The position numbers were made by a program, and so were the translations under genes. From Nocardioides piscis (lineage in GTDB: Bacteria > Actinomycetota > Actinomycetes > Propionibacteriales > Nocardioidaceae): a stretch of 64,000 nt of DNA. Each line of letters begins with the position of its first letter. Position 1 is the first letter of the stretch. A model generated the notes under the pieces. It searched no databases. It saw nothing but the letters and a program-made list of their open reading frames with translations, and had not been told where the DNA came from. Location: assembly GCF_011300215.1 (NCBI RefSeq), contig NZ_CP049866.1:2848501-2912500 (forward strand), read 5' to 3'. Below, in pieces: positions 46,853-59,747 of this stretch.

Positions 46853-49461
46853 AAGCACTCCTCGACGCGGCCTCGAGCATCAAGACCAAGCTGGGGGTCC
46901 TCGTCGCCGTCTCGGTCGTCGTCGCCGCGCTGCTGGCGACGCTGGGCTCGGCGTCCGGCGTGCCGGTGTGGCTCACCCTCCCGGTCGCCGTCGCCCTGGC
47001 GCTCGGTGTGACCCAGCTCCTCGCCGCCGGGATGGTGGCGCCGTTGCGCCAGATGACACAGGTGGCGCAGCGGATGGCGCGCGGCGACTACTCAGGCCGG
47101 GTGCGGGCCACGTCCAGCGACGAGGTGGGTCGGCTTGCGGCCGTGTTCAACCGGATGGCGGCGGACCTGGAGCAGGTGGAGACCGAGCGGCGCGACCTGA
47201 TCGCGACGGTCTCGCACGAGCTGAGGACGCCGTTGGCTGCGATGACTGCCGTCCTGGAGAACCTTGCCGACGGTGTCGTGCCCGCTGACTCCGAGCACCT
47301 CGAGGGGGCCCTCGCGCAGGCGGAGCGCCTGCGCCGGCTCGTCACGGACCTCCTCGACCTGTCGCGCCTCGAGGCGGGCGTGACCCGGCTGCAGCCCGGT
47401 GACGTGACCGTGGACGAGCTGGTCGGCGACTGTGTGCGGGAGGTGGCGGCGGCCGGGAGGGCCGGAGACTTCGACGTCGACATCGAGGCGGGGCTGGTCG
47501 TGGTGGCCGACGAGGCCCGGTTGCGTCAGCTGTTGGTCAACGTGCTCGACAACGCCGCCCGGCACGCCCCGCCGGGCACCCCGGTGCGGGTGACCGCCGG
47601 CCGGGCGGGGGCCGGCTGGTGGCTGGCTGTTGCCGACAGCGGCCCGGGCGTCGCGGCGGACGACCGGGAGCGCGTCTTCCAGCGGTTCGGCACCGACCCT
47701 GCCGGCGGCGGCACGGGGCTCGGCCTCGCGGTCGCGCGCTGGGTCGCGCAGCTGCACGGCGGGACCCTGCGCTTCGTCGACCCGGAGCCCGGGAACGACG
47801 GCGCCCTCCTGCGTCTCGAGCTGCCGGGTGAGGTTCCGACCACCTCCGCTGCGGCCCCGGTGAGCCCGAGTCAGGTGAGCCCGGTCCCCACCGCAGTCGC
47901 GGCGCGCGCGATCCCCCCGCTGGTCCTGCCGGCCGCCGACGCGGCCTCCCCGGGCATGGACTCGGTCTTCGGCGCCTTCTGGCCAGAACGTCCCGGTCTG
48001 GTGGGCCTGCGGGTGGTGGTGGCCTGCGCGCTCGTCGGCGTGCTTGCCGGAGCCGTCATGACCTTCCACGGGCCGGGCCTGGCCTGGACCCTCGTCCTGT
48101 TGGCGGCCGGCGCGTCGGCATACGTCACCGCACACCACCGTCGCAGTGCGTTCACGATCACCTGCGTGGTGCTGGCGGCTCTTCTCGTCCTGCCGCTGAC
48201 CCTCCTCGACAACGAGGGCGTCGTGCTGCTCGGCGTCCTGGTGGCGGCGGGGGTCTTCCTGATCGGCGTGACCGACGCACGGACCCCGCTCGGCTTCCTG
48301 CTGGCCGGCTTCTCCTGGCCGTTGTCGTCCATGCGCGGCCTGCCGTGGTTCGGCCGCAGCCTGCGGGTGGTCGGCACCGGCGGTCGCGCTCCGGCGGTGG
48401 TGCGGACGGCCGTCATCTCGTTCGTCGCCCTGGCGGTGTTCGGGGGGCTCTTCGCCTCGGCCGACGCGCTGTTCGCCACCTGGGTGGACGCGATCGTGCC
48501 GAGCCTGAGCTTCAACGACCTGGTGACCAGGATCTTCGTCGGCTGCGTGGTCTTCGGGCTGACCCTGGCCGCGGCCTACCTCGCGCTCAACCCCTCCCAG
48601 GTCGAGCCGGTCCGTCGGCCCGTCGAGGCGCTCGGCAACCGGTTCGAGTGGTTGATCCCCGTGCTCCTGGTCGATGCGGTGTTCGCGGTGTTCCTGCTGG
48701 CGCAGGCGACGGCGTTCTTCGGCGGACGCAGCTATCTGGAGAGCACGACAGGCCTGACGTATGCCGACTACGTCCACCAGGGCTTCGGGCAGCTGACCTT
48801 CGCCACCGCACTGACCCTCTTCGTGGTGTGGGCTGCGGCCCGCAAGGTCAAGGACGAACCGACCGACCGGCTCTGGATGAGGATCTCGCTCGGCCTGCTC
48901 TGCTCGTTCACGCTCGTCGTCGTGGCCTCCGCGCTCTATCGCATGCACCTCTACCAGGAGGCCTACGGCTTCACCACGCTGCGGGTGACGGTCGACGTCT
49001 TCGAGGGCTGGCTGGGCGTCGTCGTCCTGCTCGTCATGGTCGTGGGCGGTGCCGGTCACGGACGCTGGCTGCCGCGCCTGGCGCTGCTGAGCGGAGCCAT
49101 CGCGTTCCTCGGCCTGGCTGCGATCAACCCGGATGCCTGGGTCGCCGGTCGCAACATCGACCGCTACGAGGCGACCGGCAAGCTCGACATCGCCTACCTC
49201 CAGAGCCTGTCCGCCGACGCGGCGCCCGTCATCGCCGAGCGGCTCCCGGCCGACGTCGCGGTCTGCGCCCTGCGACCGCGACGGCCCGCTGATTCGGGGG
49301 AGGCGGGCGAGGCCAGGGACTCGGTCCTCGACTGGAACCTGGGCAGGTCCCGGGCGCAGGACGCGGTCGCCGACCTGGATACCGACGCGGCGCGGCCGAC
49401 CAGCGCCGGGGACCCGTGTGGCCCGGTCATCGACGCCTACAGCGAGGGCGGTGCGCGTTAG
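46849..49461 (+). CDS. Histidine kinase fused to a DUF4173-like multi-span membrane domain
   Basis: 870 residues from GTG 46849. Two N-terminal spans (about 17-60) without a large outside sensor lead to a HAMP segment (PLRQMTQVAQRMARGDYSGR). HisKA follows with VSHELRTPLAAM (His about 123), then the ATPase domain (LVNVLDNAARHAPPG, VADSGPGV, GTGLGLAVARWV). A Pro/Ala/Ser-rich linker (about 330-380) leads into about 12 hydrophobic helices with DUF4173 marks: FASADALFATWVD, YADYVHQGFGQLTFATALTL, AAINPDAWVAGRNIDRY. A short soluble tail ends it. Fusion after the kinase is unusual; see findings. Confidence 0.85.
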   Translation: MKALLDAASSIKTKLGVLVAVSVVVAALLATLGSASGVPVWLTLPVAVALALGVTQLLAAGMVAPLRQMTQVAQRMARGDYSGRVRATSSDEVGRLAAVFNRMAADLEQVETERRDLIATVSHELRTPLAAMTAVLENLADGVVPADSEHLEGALAQAERLRRLVTDLLDLSRLEAGVTRLQPGDVTVDELVGDCVREVAAAGRAGDFDVDIEAGLVVVADEARLRQLLVNVLDNAARHAPPGTPVRVTAGRAGAGWWLAVADSGPGVAADDRERVFQRFGTDPAGGGTGLGLAVARWVAQLHGGTLRFVDPEPGNDGALLRLELPGEVPTTSAAAPVSPSQVSPVPTAVAARAIPPLVLPAADAASPGMDSVFGAFWPERPGLVGLRVVVACALVGVLAGAVMTFHGPGLAWTLVLLAAGASAYVTAHHRRSAFTITCVVLAALLVLPLTLLDNEGVVLLGVLVAAGVFLIGVTDARTPLGFLLAGFSWPLSSMRGLPWFGRSLRVVGTGGRAPAVVRTAVISFVALAVFGGLFASADALFATWVDAIVPSLSFNDLVTRIFVGCVVFGLTLAAAYLALNPSQVEPVRRPVEALGNRFEWLIPVLLVDAVFAVFLLAQATAFFGGRSYLESTTGLTYADYVHQGFGQLTFATALTLFVVWAAARKVKDEPTDRLWMRISLGLLCSFTLVVVASALYRMHLYQEAYGFTTLRVTVDVFEGWLGVVVLLVMVVGGAGHGRWLPRLALLSGAIAFLGLAAINPDAWVAGRNIDRYEATGKLDIAYLQSLSADAAPVIAERLPADVAVCALRPRRPADSGEAGEARDSVLDWNLGRSRAQDAVADLDTDAARPTSAGDPCGPVIDAYSEGGAR

Positions 49462-49464
49462 ACT
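49459..49464 (+). promoter_or_regulatory. -10 box of the pheST leader transcript
   Basis: TAGACT lies at the end of the kinase gene and ends seven bases before GTG 49472, so RNA could begin at that codon. No good -35. Confidence 0.5.
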
Positions 49465-49471
49465 GGGCCGC

Positions 49472-49540
49472 GTGAGCCTCCGCCAGCGATTTCTGTGCCC
49501 CGGACCCGTGCGGTGTCCGGGGGCCGGTCGACCTTTCTGA
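49472..49540 (+). CDS. Putative leaderless leader peptide of pheST
   Basis: A 22-codon frame starting at the expected transcription start: VSLRQRFLCPGPVRCPGAGRPF then TGA. The last sense codon is Phe (TTC), with another Phe (TTT) at position 7. The stop lies inside a small hairpin GTCGA (49527-49531) / TCGAC (49541-49545). This arrangement fits ribosome-mediated attenuation in response to charged tRNA-Phe, but coding is not proven. Confidence 0.4.
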   Translation: MSLRQRFLCPGPVRCPGAGRPF

Positions 49541-49640
49541 TCGACGCTGCTTCGCTGGCAGGAGCTCCTGTTCGTCGCCGGGTCCGGGGAGACCCGCCCG
49601 ACGACCCTCTGGAACAATCGCGTCGTCCATCGTGCGACGC
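49498..49640 (+). promoter_or_regulatory. Structured leader of pheST
   Basis: Stem A pairs CCCCGGAC (49498-49505) with GTCCGGGG (49515-49522). Stem B pairs TCGTCG plus CGGGTC (49572-49584) with GACCCG plus CGACGA (49591-49604), about 12 pairs with a small internal loop. Stem C pairs GCGTCG (49620-49625) with CGACGC (49635-49640), just before the Shine-Dalgarno. Arms of B and C share CGTCG/CGACG and can exchange partners. No U tract, so control may act on translation. Confidence 0.45.
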
Positions 49641-49653
49641 AAGAAAGGGAGCC

Positions 49654-50751
49654 ATGTCCGGCCCCAACACCGACTACGACCCTGTCGAGGTCACCCCGCT
49701 CAAGGCCGAGGAGGTCGAGCGGATGCGCGACGAGGCGATCGCCGCGATCGCCGGCGCGAAGGACCTCGCCGAGCTCAAGCAGGTGCGTCTCGACCACGCC
49801 GGCGACCGGTCGCCACTGGCCCTGGCCAACCGCGAGATCGGCGCGCTGCCCCCGCAGGCCCGCAAGGAGGCCGGAGCACGCGTCGGTCAGGCGCGCGGCG
49901 CCGTCAACAAGGCGCTGGGGGAGCGCACCCTCGTGCTCGAGGCCGAGCACGAGGAGCGGATGCTGGTCGAGGAGACCGTTGACGTCACGCTCGCGACGCA
50001 GCGGCGGCCCCGCGGCGCACGCCACCCGATCACCACCTTCTCCGAGCGTCTCGCCGACGTGTTCCTGGCCATGGGCTGGGAGGTCGCCGACGGACCCTGG
50101 GTGGAAGCGGAGTGGCTCAACTTCGACGCCCTCAACATGGGCCCTGACCACCCGGCCCGGACCATGCAGGACACGTTCTGGCTCGAGCCGGCCGAGGCTG
50201 CGCTGGTGCTGCGCACCCACACGTCCCCGGTCCAGGCGCGCACGATGCTCACCCAGCAGCCGCCGATCTACGTCGTCTGCCCGGGCCGGGTCTATCGCAC
50301 CGACGAGGTCGACGCGACCCATTCGCCGGTGTTCCACCAGATCGAGGGCCTGGTCGTCGACAAGGGCATCACCATGGCCCACCTCAAGGGCACCCTCGAC
50401 CACATGACGACCGCGCTCTTCGGCTCGGGGATCACCACCCGGTTCCGCCCCTCGTACTTCCCCTTCACCGAGCCGTCGGCGGAGATGGACATGGTCTGCT
50501 TCGTGTGCCGTGGCGTCGATCCTGACGCGTGCCGCACCTGTCGCGGCGAGGGCTGGATCGAGCTCGGTGGCTGCGGCGTGGTCAATCCCCGCGTCCTGAC
50601 CGCCTGCGGCATCGATCCCGAGGTCTACTCCGGGATCGCCTTCGGCTTCGGCATCGACCGCATGCTGATGTTCCGTCACAACGTCGAGGACCTGCGCGAC
50701 GTCTTCGAGGGCGACGTCCGCTTCGCCAGCGCCTTCGGAACGGAGATCTGA
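49654..50751 (+). CDS. pheS: Phenylalanine-tRNA ligase alpha subunit
   Basis: 365 residues from ATG 49654, preceded by AAAGGGAG. The N-terminal coiled coil binds tRNA. The class II catalytic core has HPARTMQDTFWL, LRTHTSPVQARTM (motif 2 region), CPGRVYRTDEVDATHSPVFH and the motif 3 GFGIDRMLMFRHN. It works as an alpha2-beta2 tetramer with PheT. An internal cluster of Cys (CFVCRGVDPDACRTCRGEGW) is the usual bacterial feature. Confidence 0.96.
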   Translation: MSGPNTDYDPVEVTPLKAEEVERMRDEAIAAIAGAKDLAELKQVRLDHAGDRSPLALANREIGALPPQARKEAGARVGQARGAVNKALGERTLVLEAEHEERMLVEETVDVTLATQRRPRGARHPITTFSERLADVFLAMGWEVADGPWVEAEWLNFDALNMGPDHPARTMQDTFWLEPAEAALVLRTHTSPVQARTMLTQQPPIYVVCPGRVYRTDEVDATHSPVFHQIEGLVVDKGITMAHLKGTLDHMTTALFGSGITTRFRPSYFPFTEPSAEMDMVCFVCRGVDPDACRTCRGEGWIELGGCGVVNPRVLTACGIDPEVYSGIAFGFGIDRMLMFRHNVEDLRDVFEGDVRFASAFGTEI

Positions 50752-50754
50752 ACG

Positions 50755-53237
50755 ATGAAGGCGCCACTGTCCTGGATCCGTGACTACGTCGACCTGCCGG
50801 CCGACGTCACCCTGGGTGCACTCACCGACCGGCTGACCATGCTCGGCCTCAAGCTCGAGGCGGTGACCAACCCCGCGGACGCCATCACCGGCCCGCTCGT
50901 GGTGGGCCGGGTCCTCACCCTCGACAAGGAGCCGCAGAAGAACGGCAAGACGATCAACTGGTGCACCGTCGACGTCGGTCCTGCCAACGGCACAGGCGAG
51001 CCCCAGGGCATCGTCTGCGGTGCCCACAACTTCGTCGAGGGTGACCTCGTCGTCGTCTGCCTGCCCGGGGCCGTGCTGCCGGGCAACTTCGAGATCAGTG
51101 CCCGCAAGACCTACGGTCACCTCTCCGCGGGGATGATCTGCTCGGCCGCCGAGCTGGGTCTGGGCACCGACCACGACGGCATCATCGTCCTGCCCCCGGA
51201 CGCCGGTGCCCCCGGCGACGACGCCTTCGACGTGCTCGGCATGGACGACCCGGTGGTCGAGTTCGAGATCAACCCCGACCGTGCCTACGCCCTGTCGCTG
51301 CGGGGGATCGCCCGCGAGACGGCTCTCGGTCTCGGCCTGCCGTTCACGGATCCGGCCGAGCGCTCGACCCCCGCTGCCGACGGCGCCGGCCACCCGGTCG
51401 TGGTCGATGACAGTGACGGCTGCCCGGTCTTCGTCGCTCGCACGGTCAGTGGCTTCGACCCCGGTGCGCCGACACCGTCGTGGATGGCGACCCGTCTCGA
51501 GCAGGCCGGCATGCGACCGATCAGCCTCGGTGTCGACATCTCCAACTACGTCATGCTCGAGCTGGGTCAGCCCAACCACTGCTACGACCGCGCCACGCTG
51601 TCCGGCGCGCTGCAGGTCCGTCGTGCGCGCGCAGGAGAGCGGATCACCACCCTCGACGGAGTCGTTCGCCCGCTCACCGAGGCCGACCTCCTGATCGCCG
51701 ACGACAGCGGACCGATCGGCATCGCCGGCCTCATGGGCGGGGAGGCCACCGAGCTCTCCTCCTCCACCACCGACATCGTCGTCGAGGCCGCCCACTTCGA
51801 CCCGGTCACGATCTTCCGGGCCGGCAAGCGGCACAAGCTCCACTCCGAGGCCTCCAAGCGCTTCGAGCGGGGCGTCGACCCGACACTGCCCCCGGCAGCG
51901 GCAGACCGTGTGGTCGAGCTGCTCGTCGAGCTCGGCGGCGCGACGGCCGACGCGGGCGTGACCGTCGTCGGCACCGAGCCGTCACCGGTGTCGGTCACCA
52001 TCCCGATCGACCTGCCGGCGCGGGTCAGCGGCATCGACATCACCACCGAGACGACCGTCGCGCACCTCACAGCTGTCGGTTGCGAGGTCATCGTCGAGGG
52101 CGAGAGCCTGACCGCGGTCGTGCCGCCCTGGCGCCCCGACCTGACCGACCCCTACGACCTCGTCGAGGAGGTCGTCCGGATCGTCGGCTACGACAAGGTG
52201 CCCTCGGTGCTCCCGCCGGCCCCGGCCGGTCGGGGCCGCAGCGAGGCCCAGCGCCTGCGCCGCCGTGTCGGGCTCACGCTCGCGGGTGCCGGCCTGGTCG
52301 AGACGATCAGCTATCCCTTCGTGGGGGAGGACGACTGGGACCGGCTCGGGCTGCCGGAGGACGACGACCGCCGTACGGCGCTGCGTGTGGTCAACCCCCT
52401 CAACAACGAGGAGCCGCTCCTCACCACGACGCTGCTGCCGGGACTGCTCAAGGCGCTGGCCCGCAACGTCGGCCGCGGCAACGCAGACGCGGCGCTGTTC
52501 GAGACCAGCCTGGTGTTCGCGCCCACCGGCGACGAGCACGCCCCGATCCTGGGTGTCGAGCGACGACCGACGGCCGAGGAGTGGGCCAGCATCGAGAAGG
52601 CCGTGCCGCGCCAGCCGATGCATCTCGCCCTCGCGCTGACCGGCCACGTCGAGCTCGGCGGCTGGTGGGGTGCCGGTCGTGCGGCCTCCTGGTCGGATGC
52701 CATCGCGACGCTGCGCACCCTCGCTGTCGAGCTGGGGTCGAGCTCGACGTGGTGGCCGCGGCCAGGGCGCCGTGGCACCCGGGTCGCTGCGCGGAGCTGC
52801 GCATCGGTGACCGGGTCATCGGCCACGCCGGCGAGCTGCACCCGCGGGTGTGCAAGGCCTACGCCCTGCCCGAGCGCTCGGCCGTGGCCGAGATCGACCT
52901 CGACGCGCTGCTCGAGCACGCTGCGGCCATCACCGCCGCTCCGAGGTTCTCCTCCTATCCGGTCGCCAAGGAGGACGTGGCGCTGGTCGTCGACGCCGGT
53001 GTCCCGGCAGCCGACGTGGAGGCCGCCCTGCGAGAGGGTGCAGGCGAGCTGCTGGAGTCGGTCCGGCTCTTCGACGTCTACACCGGCGACCAGGTGGGCG
53101 ACGGCAAGAAGTCGCTGGCCTACGCGCTCCGGTTCAGGGCGCCCGACCGCACGCTCAAGGAGGGGGAGGCCGCCGCGGCGCGTGACGCAGCAGTGGCCCT
53201 CGCTGCCGAGCGGACAGGGGCAGTCCAGCGCACGTGA
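50755..53237 (+). pseudogene. pheT: Phenylalanine-tRNA ligase beta subunit gene with a one-base deletion
   Basis: From ATG 50755 one frame encodes 661 normal residues: tRNA-binding domain, B3/B4 editing domain (about 210-390), B5 ([13 protein letters not shown] onward) and core up to TLAVELG. At the GGGG run 52734-52737 the family sequence shifts to another frame and continues [20 protein letters not shown] to the end, including the anticodon-binding FDX-ACB domain ([35 protein letters not shown]). One added G gives 827 residues, the normal length. Being essential, the gene is probably intact in the organism and the deletion a sequence error. Confidence 0.93.
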
Positions 53238-53247
53238 GGCCGACCGG

Positions 53248-55589
<2,342 letters not shown>

Positions 55590-55593
<4 letters not shown>

Positions 55594-56741
55594 CCGTCAC
55601 CCATCCCGCCGGCTTCACCGCAGCCGGCGTCGCCGCAGGCCTCAAGTCGACTGGCGCCAAGGATGTCGCGCTCGTCGTCAACCACGGTCCGCGCTTCGAC
55701 TCGGCCACCGTCTTCACCGCCAACCGCTGCAAGGCCAATCCCGTGCTGTGGAGCCGGGAGGTCGTCAAGGACGGCACGGTGAAGGCCGTCTTCCTCAACT
55801 CGGGGGGCGCCAACTGCTACACCGGCCCGGAGGGGTTCCAGACCACCCACGCCGTCGCCGAGCGCGTCGCCGAGCACCTCGGCATCGGATCGATCGACGT
55901 CGTCGTGTGCTCCACCGGCCTGATCGGGCTGGCCAACTCCCGCGAGGACCTCCTCGACGGCGTCGACGCGGTCCATGCCGCCCAGTCGACTGACGGGGGA
56001 GCCGAGGCCGCCGAGGCGATCATGACCACCGACTCGGTCGCCAAGCAGGTCGTCGTCGAGGGCGCGGGCTGGACGATCGGTGGGATGGCCAAGGGTGCCG
56101 GCATGCTTGCGCCCGCGCTGGCCACGATGCTGGTCGTGATCACCACCGACGCCGTCGTGTCGGCCTCCGACCTCGACGCTGCGCTGCGAGCCGCGACCAG
56201 GGTCTCCTTCGACCGGCTCGACTCCGACGGGTGCATGTCGACCAACGACACCGTGACGGTGATGGCCAGCGGAGCCAGCGGGATCACCCCGCCACTCGCT
56301 GACTTCACCGAGGCGCTGACCCAGGCCTGCAGCGACCTCGCGATGCAGCTGCTCAAGGACGCCGAGGGCGCCGACCACGAGATCGCCATCACGACGCTCA
56401 ACGCCGCGAGCGAGGACGAGGCCGTCGAGGTCAGCCGGAGCGTGGCCCGGTCCAACCTCTTCAAGGCTGCCGTCTTCGGCCAGGACCCCAACTGGGGCCG
56501 CGTGCTCGCCAGCATCGGCACGACCCAGGCCGCCTTCGACCCGGCCGACCTCGACGTCGCCATGAACGGGGTGTGGGTCTGCCGCAGCTCCGTGCCCGCC
56601 GAGGACCCCTCCAAGGTCGACCTGAGCGCGCGCGAGGTCTCGGTCACGATCGACCTCAAGGCGGGCGATGCCCGGGCCACGGTCTGGACCAACGACCTGA
56701 CCCACGCCTACGTCCACGAGAACAGCGCCTACAGCTCATGA
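55590..56741 (+). CDS. argJ: Bifunctional ornithine acetyltransferase / N-acetylglutamate synthase
   Basis: 383 residues from ATG 55590. The self-cleavage site is in [20 protein letters not shown], with the nucleophilic Thr about residue 179, giving alpha and beta chains. SVSCMSTNDT-type segment [16 protein letters not shown] and the terminal NSAYSS are conserved. It recycles the acetyl group from acetylornithine to glutamate, so argE and a separate acetylglutamate synthase are not needed here. Confidence 0.95.
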
Positions 56742-57649
56742 AGACCGACGCGAAGACCCTGGCCGCGGCGCTTCCGTGGCTCAAGCGCTACCACGGCAAG
56801 ACGATCGTGGTGAAGTACGGCGGCAACGCCATGACCGACGAGTCGCTCAAGACTGCCTTCGCCGAGGACATCGCCTTCCTGCGCTTCGCCGGCTTCCGCC
56901 CGGTCGTCGTCCACGGTGGCGGGCCCCAGATCTCGGCGATGCTCGACAAGCTCAACATCGCCTCGGAGTTCCGCGGCGGGCTGCGCGTCACCACGCCCGA
57001 GGCGATGGACGTCGTCCGGATGGTGCTGGTGGGCAAGGTCCAGCGCGAGCTGGTCGGACTGATCAACCAGCACGGTCCGCTCGCAGTCGGTCTCTCGGGC
57101 GAGGATGCCGGCCTGTTCACGGCTGAGGCGACCAACACCGTCGTCGACGGTGAGGAGGTCGATCTCGGACTGGTGGGAGAGGTGGCGCACGTGCGCCCCG
57201 AGTCGGTGCTCGACCTGATGGATGCCGGCCGGATCCCCGTCATCTCCAGCGTGGCCCCCGATGTCGACGGCACCGTGCACAACGTCAACGCCGACACGGC
57301 CGCCGCCGCCCTCGCCATCGCGCTCGGCGCCGAGAAGCTCCTCGTCCTCACCGACGTCGAGGGCCTCTACCGCGACTACGGCAACTCCGAGGACGTCATC
57401 CAGGAGATCAGCCCCGAGGCGCTCGCCGGGATGCTGCCGACCCTGGATGCAGGCATGGTCCCCAAGATGAAGGCGTGCCACCAGGCCGTGACCAACGGCG
57501 TCCCGCGTGCCACCGTGGTCGACGGACGCGAGCCGCACGCAGTCCTCCTGGAGATCTTCACCGACGAGGGCGTCGGCACCCAGGTGCTGCCCGGCGTCGA
57601 GACCAAGCTCAAGAATGCCCAGACGCCCACCACCGGAGGTGACGCATGA
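56738..57649 (+). CDS. argB: Acetylglutamate kinase
   Basis: 303 residues from ATG 56738. [25 protein letters not shown] and the C-terminal [21 protein letters not shown] identify it. The N-terminal helix ([19 protein letters not shown]) is typical of arginine-inhibited hexameric enzymes. Second step of arginine synthesis. Overlaps argJ (ATGA). Confidence 0.95.
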   Translation: MKTDAKTLAAALPWLKRYHGKTIVVKYGGNAMTDESLKTAFAEDIAFLRFAGFRPVVVHGGGPQISAMLDKLNIASEFRGGLRVTTPEAMDVVRMVLVGKVQRELVGLINQHGPLAVGLSGEDAGLFTAEATNTVVDGEEVDLGLVGEVAHVRPESVLDLMDAGRIPVISSVAPDVDGTVHNVNADTAAAALAIALGAEKLLVLTDVEGLYRDYGNSEDVIQEISPEALAGMLPTLDAGMVPKMKACHQAVTNGVPRATVVDGREPHAVLLEIFTDEGVGTQVLPGVETKLKNAQTPTTGGDA

Positions 57650-58815
57650 CCTGGCAGCAGCGCTACGAGTCCTCGTTGATGAACACCTTCGGCACCCCGA
57701 AGCTCCTCCTCGCCCGCGGCGAGGGCTGCCACGTGTGGGACTCCGACGGTCGCGAATACGTCGACTTCCTCGGTGGCATCGCCGTCAACTCGCTCGGTCA
57801 CGCGCACCCCGCGGTCGTCGCCGCCGTGACGACCCAGCTCCAGACACTCGGACACGTCTCCAACCTCTTCACCTCCGAACCGCAGATCGCGCTGGCCGAG
57901 CGGTTGCTCGCGCTGCTCGGCGCCGACGGCAGGGTCTTCGTCTCCAACTCCGGCGCCGAGGCCAACGAGGCCGCGTTCAAGCTCACCCGACGGACCGGGC
58001 GCACCCACGTCGTCGCCGCCGAGGGCGGCTTCCACGGCCGGACGATGGGTGCCCTGGCGCTGACCTCCAAGGCCGCCTACCGCGAGCCGTTCGAGCCGTT
58101 GCCCGGCACCGTCACCTTCGTGCCGTACGGCGACGCCGCTGCCCTGGCAGCAGCGGTGACCGACGAGACGGCGGCCGTGCTGCTCGAGCCCGTGCAGGGC
58201 GAGGCCGGTGTCCGCGTCCCGCCCGACGGCTACCTGTCCGCGGCCCGCCGGGTCTGCGACGACCACGGGGCCCTGCTCTGGCTCGACGAGGTGCAGACGG
58301 GAATCGGACGGACCGGCACCTGGTTCGCCCACCAGCTGGCGAGCGGGCAGGGCGTGACACCCGACATCATGACCCTGGCCAAGGGCCTGGGCGGTGGCTT
58401 CCCGATCGGCGTCACCATCGGCGTGGGAGCCACTGGCGCACTGTTCGAGCCGGGGAACCACGGCACGACGTTCGGTGGCAACCCGGTGGCGTGCGCGGCT
58501 GCGCTGGCCGTGCTCGAGACGATCGAGAAGGACGGCCTCCTCGACTCGGCGTCAGCGCTCGGGAAGACCCTGCGTGACGGGCTGCCGGACCCCCGCGTCG
58601 TTGAGATTCGCGGCGAGGGCCTGATGATCGGTCTCGAGCTCAGCGTCGATGCGCCACGCACCGTGAGCGCCGCGCTCGACCAGGGCTTCGTGATCAACGC
58701 GACCGGTCCGAGCACCATCCGGCTCCTGCCACCGCTCGTGCTGACCGACGCCGACGCGACGGCGCTCATCGACGCATGGCCGCGCATCCTCGACGCGGCG
58801 GAGCGGTCCTCGTGA
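57646..58815 (+). CDS. argD: Acetylornithine aminotransferase
   Basis: 389 residues, PLP class III transaminase. [43 protein letters not shown] and the PLP lysine in [14 protein letters not shown] (about 246). It aminates acetylglutamate semialdehyde. ATG overlaps argB. Confidence 0.95.
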   Translation: MTWQQRYESSLMNTFGTPKLLLARGEGCHVWDSDGREYVDFLGGIAVNSLGHAHPAVVAAVTTQLQTLGHVSNLFTSEPQIALAERLLALLGADGRVFVSNSGAEANEAAFKLTRRTGRTHVVAAEGGFHGRTMGALALTSKAAYREPFEPLPGTVTFVPYGDAAALAAAVTDETAAVLLEPVQGEAGVRVPPDGYLSAARRVCDDHGALLWLDEVQTGIGRTGTWFAHQLASGQGVTPDIMTLAKGLGGGFPIGVTIGVGATGALFEPGNHGTTFGGNPVACAAALAVLETIEKDGLLDSASALGKTLRDGLPDPRVVEIRGEGLMIGLELSVDAPRTVSAALDQGFVINATGPSTIRLLPPLVLTDADATALIDAWPRILDAAERSS

Positions 58816-59747
58816 CCCGCCACCTCCTGGCCGACGACGACCTCAGCCCTGCCGAGCAGGCAGAGGTGCTCGCGCTGGCCGCCGAGCTCAAGGCGTCGCC
58901 ATACGCCGCGAAGCCGCTGGCCGGCCCGCTGACCGTCGCGCTGGTCTTCGACCGGCCCACCCTGCGCACCCAGGTCTCCTTCACCGCCGGCATCGCCGAG
59001 CTCGGCGGCAACCCGATGACCGTCGACGGCGGTCTCGCGGCCATGGGTTCGCGCGAGTCGGTCGAGGACGTCGCCCGGGTGCTGGGACGTCAGGCCTCCG
59101 CGATCGTGTGGCGAACCGCCCACCAGGCAGACCTCGCCACCATGGCGGCCCGTGCCGGTGTGCCTGTCGTCAACGCGTTGACCGACGACTTCCACCCCTG
59201 CCAGCTCCTGGCCGACCTGATGACCGTGGCGGAGCGGCGCGGTGCGCTCGCCGGCACCCGTGTGGTCTTCGTCGGTGACGGGTCCTGCAACATGGGCAAC
59301 TCGTGGGTGCTGGCCGGTGCCACGGCGGGGATGCACGTGGTCGTGGCCTCGCCCGACGGCTATGCGCCGCACGAGCAGGTCCTGGAGCGGGCGCGGGCGA
59401 TCGCCGACTCCACCGGTGGCAGCGTCGCGGTCACGACCGACCCACGCGCTGCGGCGGCCGGTGCCGAGGTCGTGGTGACCGACACCTGGATCTCGATGGG
59501 TCGCGAGCAGGAGGCGGCCGAGCGCGAGCAGCTGTTCGCGCCCTACGCCCTCACCTCGGACCTCCTCGCTCATGCTGACCCCGGTGCCGTCGTGCTCCAC
59601 TGCCTCCCGGCCTATCGCGGCAAGGAGATCAGCGCCGAGGTGCTCGAGGGGCCCCAGAGCGCGGTCTGGGACGAGGCGGAGAACCGCCGCCACGCCCAGA
59701 AGGCCGTGCTGACCTGGCTGCTCGAGCAGGATCGGGACCCGTCGTGA
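58812..59747 (+). CDS. argF: Ornithine carbamoyltransferase
   Basis: 311 residues from GTG 58812, overlapping argD (GTGA). The ornithine-side motifs are normal: [21 protein letters not shown] and [11 protein letters not shown]. The carbamoyl-phosphate motif STRTR is TLRTQ here ([12 protein letters not shown]), keeping the central Arg-Thr. It makes citrulline, drawing on CarAB product. HPCQ and SMG favour ornithine over aspartate or acetylornithine. Confidence 0.93.
   Translation: MTRHLLADDDLSPAEQAEVLALAAELKASPYAAKPLAGPLTVALVFDRPTLRTQVSFTAGIAELGGNPMTVDGGLAAMGSRESVEDVARVLGRQASAIVWRTAHQADLATMAARAGVPVVNALTDDFHPCQLLADLMTVAERRGALAGTRVVFVGDGSCNMGNSWVLAGATAGMHVVVASPDGYAPHEQVLERARAIADSTGGSVAVTTDPRAAAAGAEVVVTDTWISMGREQEAAEREQLFAPYALTSDLLAHADPGAVVLHCLPAYRGKEISAEVLEGPQSAVWDEAENRRHAQKAVLTWLLEQDRDPS

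Noticed and set aside
49465..49653. T-box element before pheS
   Set aside because: No T-box sequence or specifier-loop architecture is visible; a leader peptide explains the structure better.
47092..51843. A 1583-codon open frame on the minus strand
   Set aside because: It lies antisense to the fused kinase, pheS and part of pheT; such frames arise from GC-rich third positions, and its protein is low-complexity Arg/Gly/Asp-rich.
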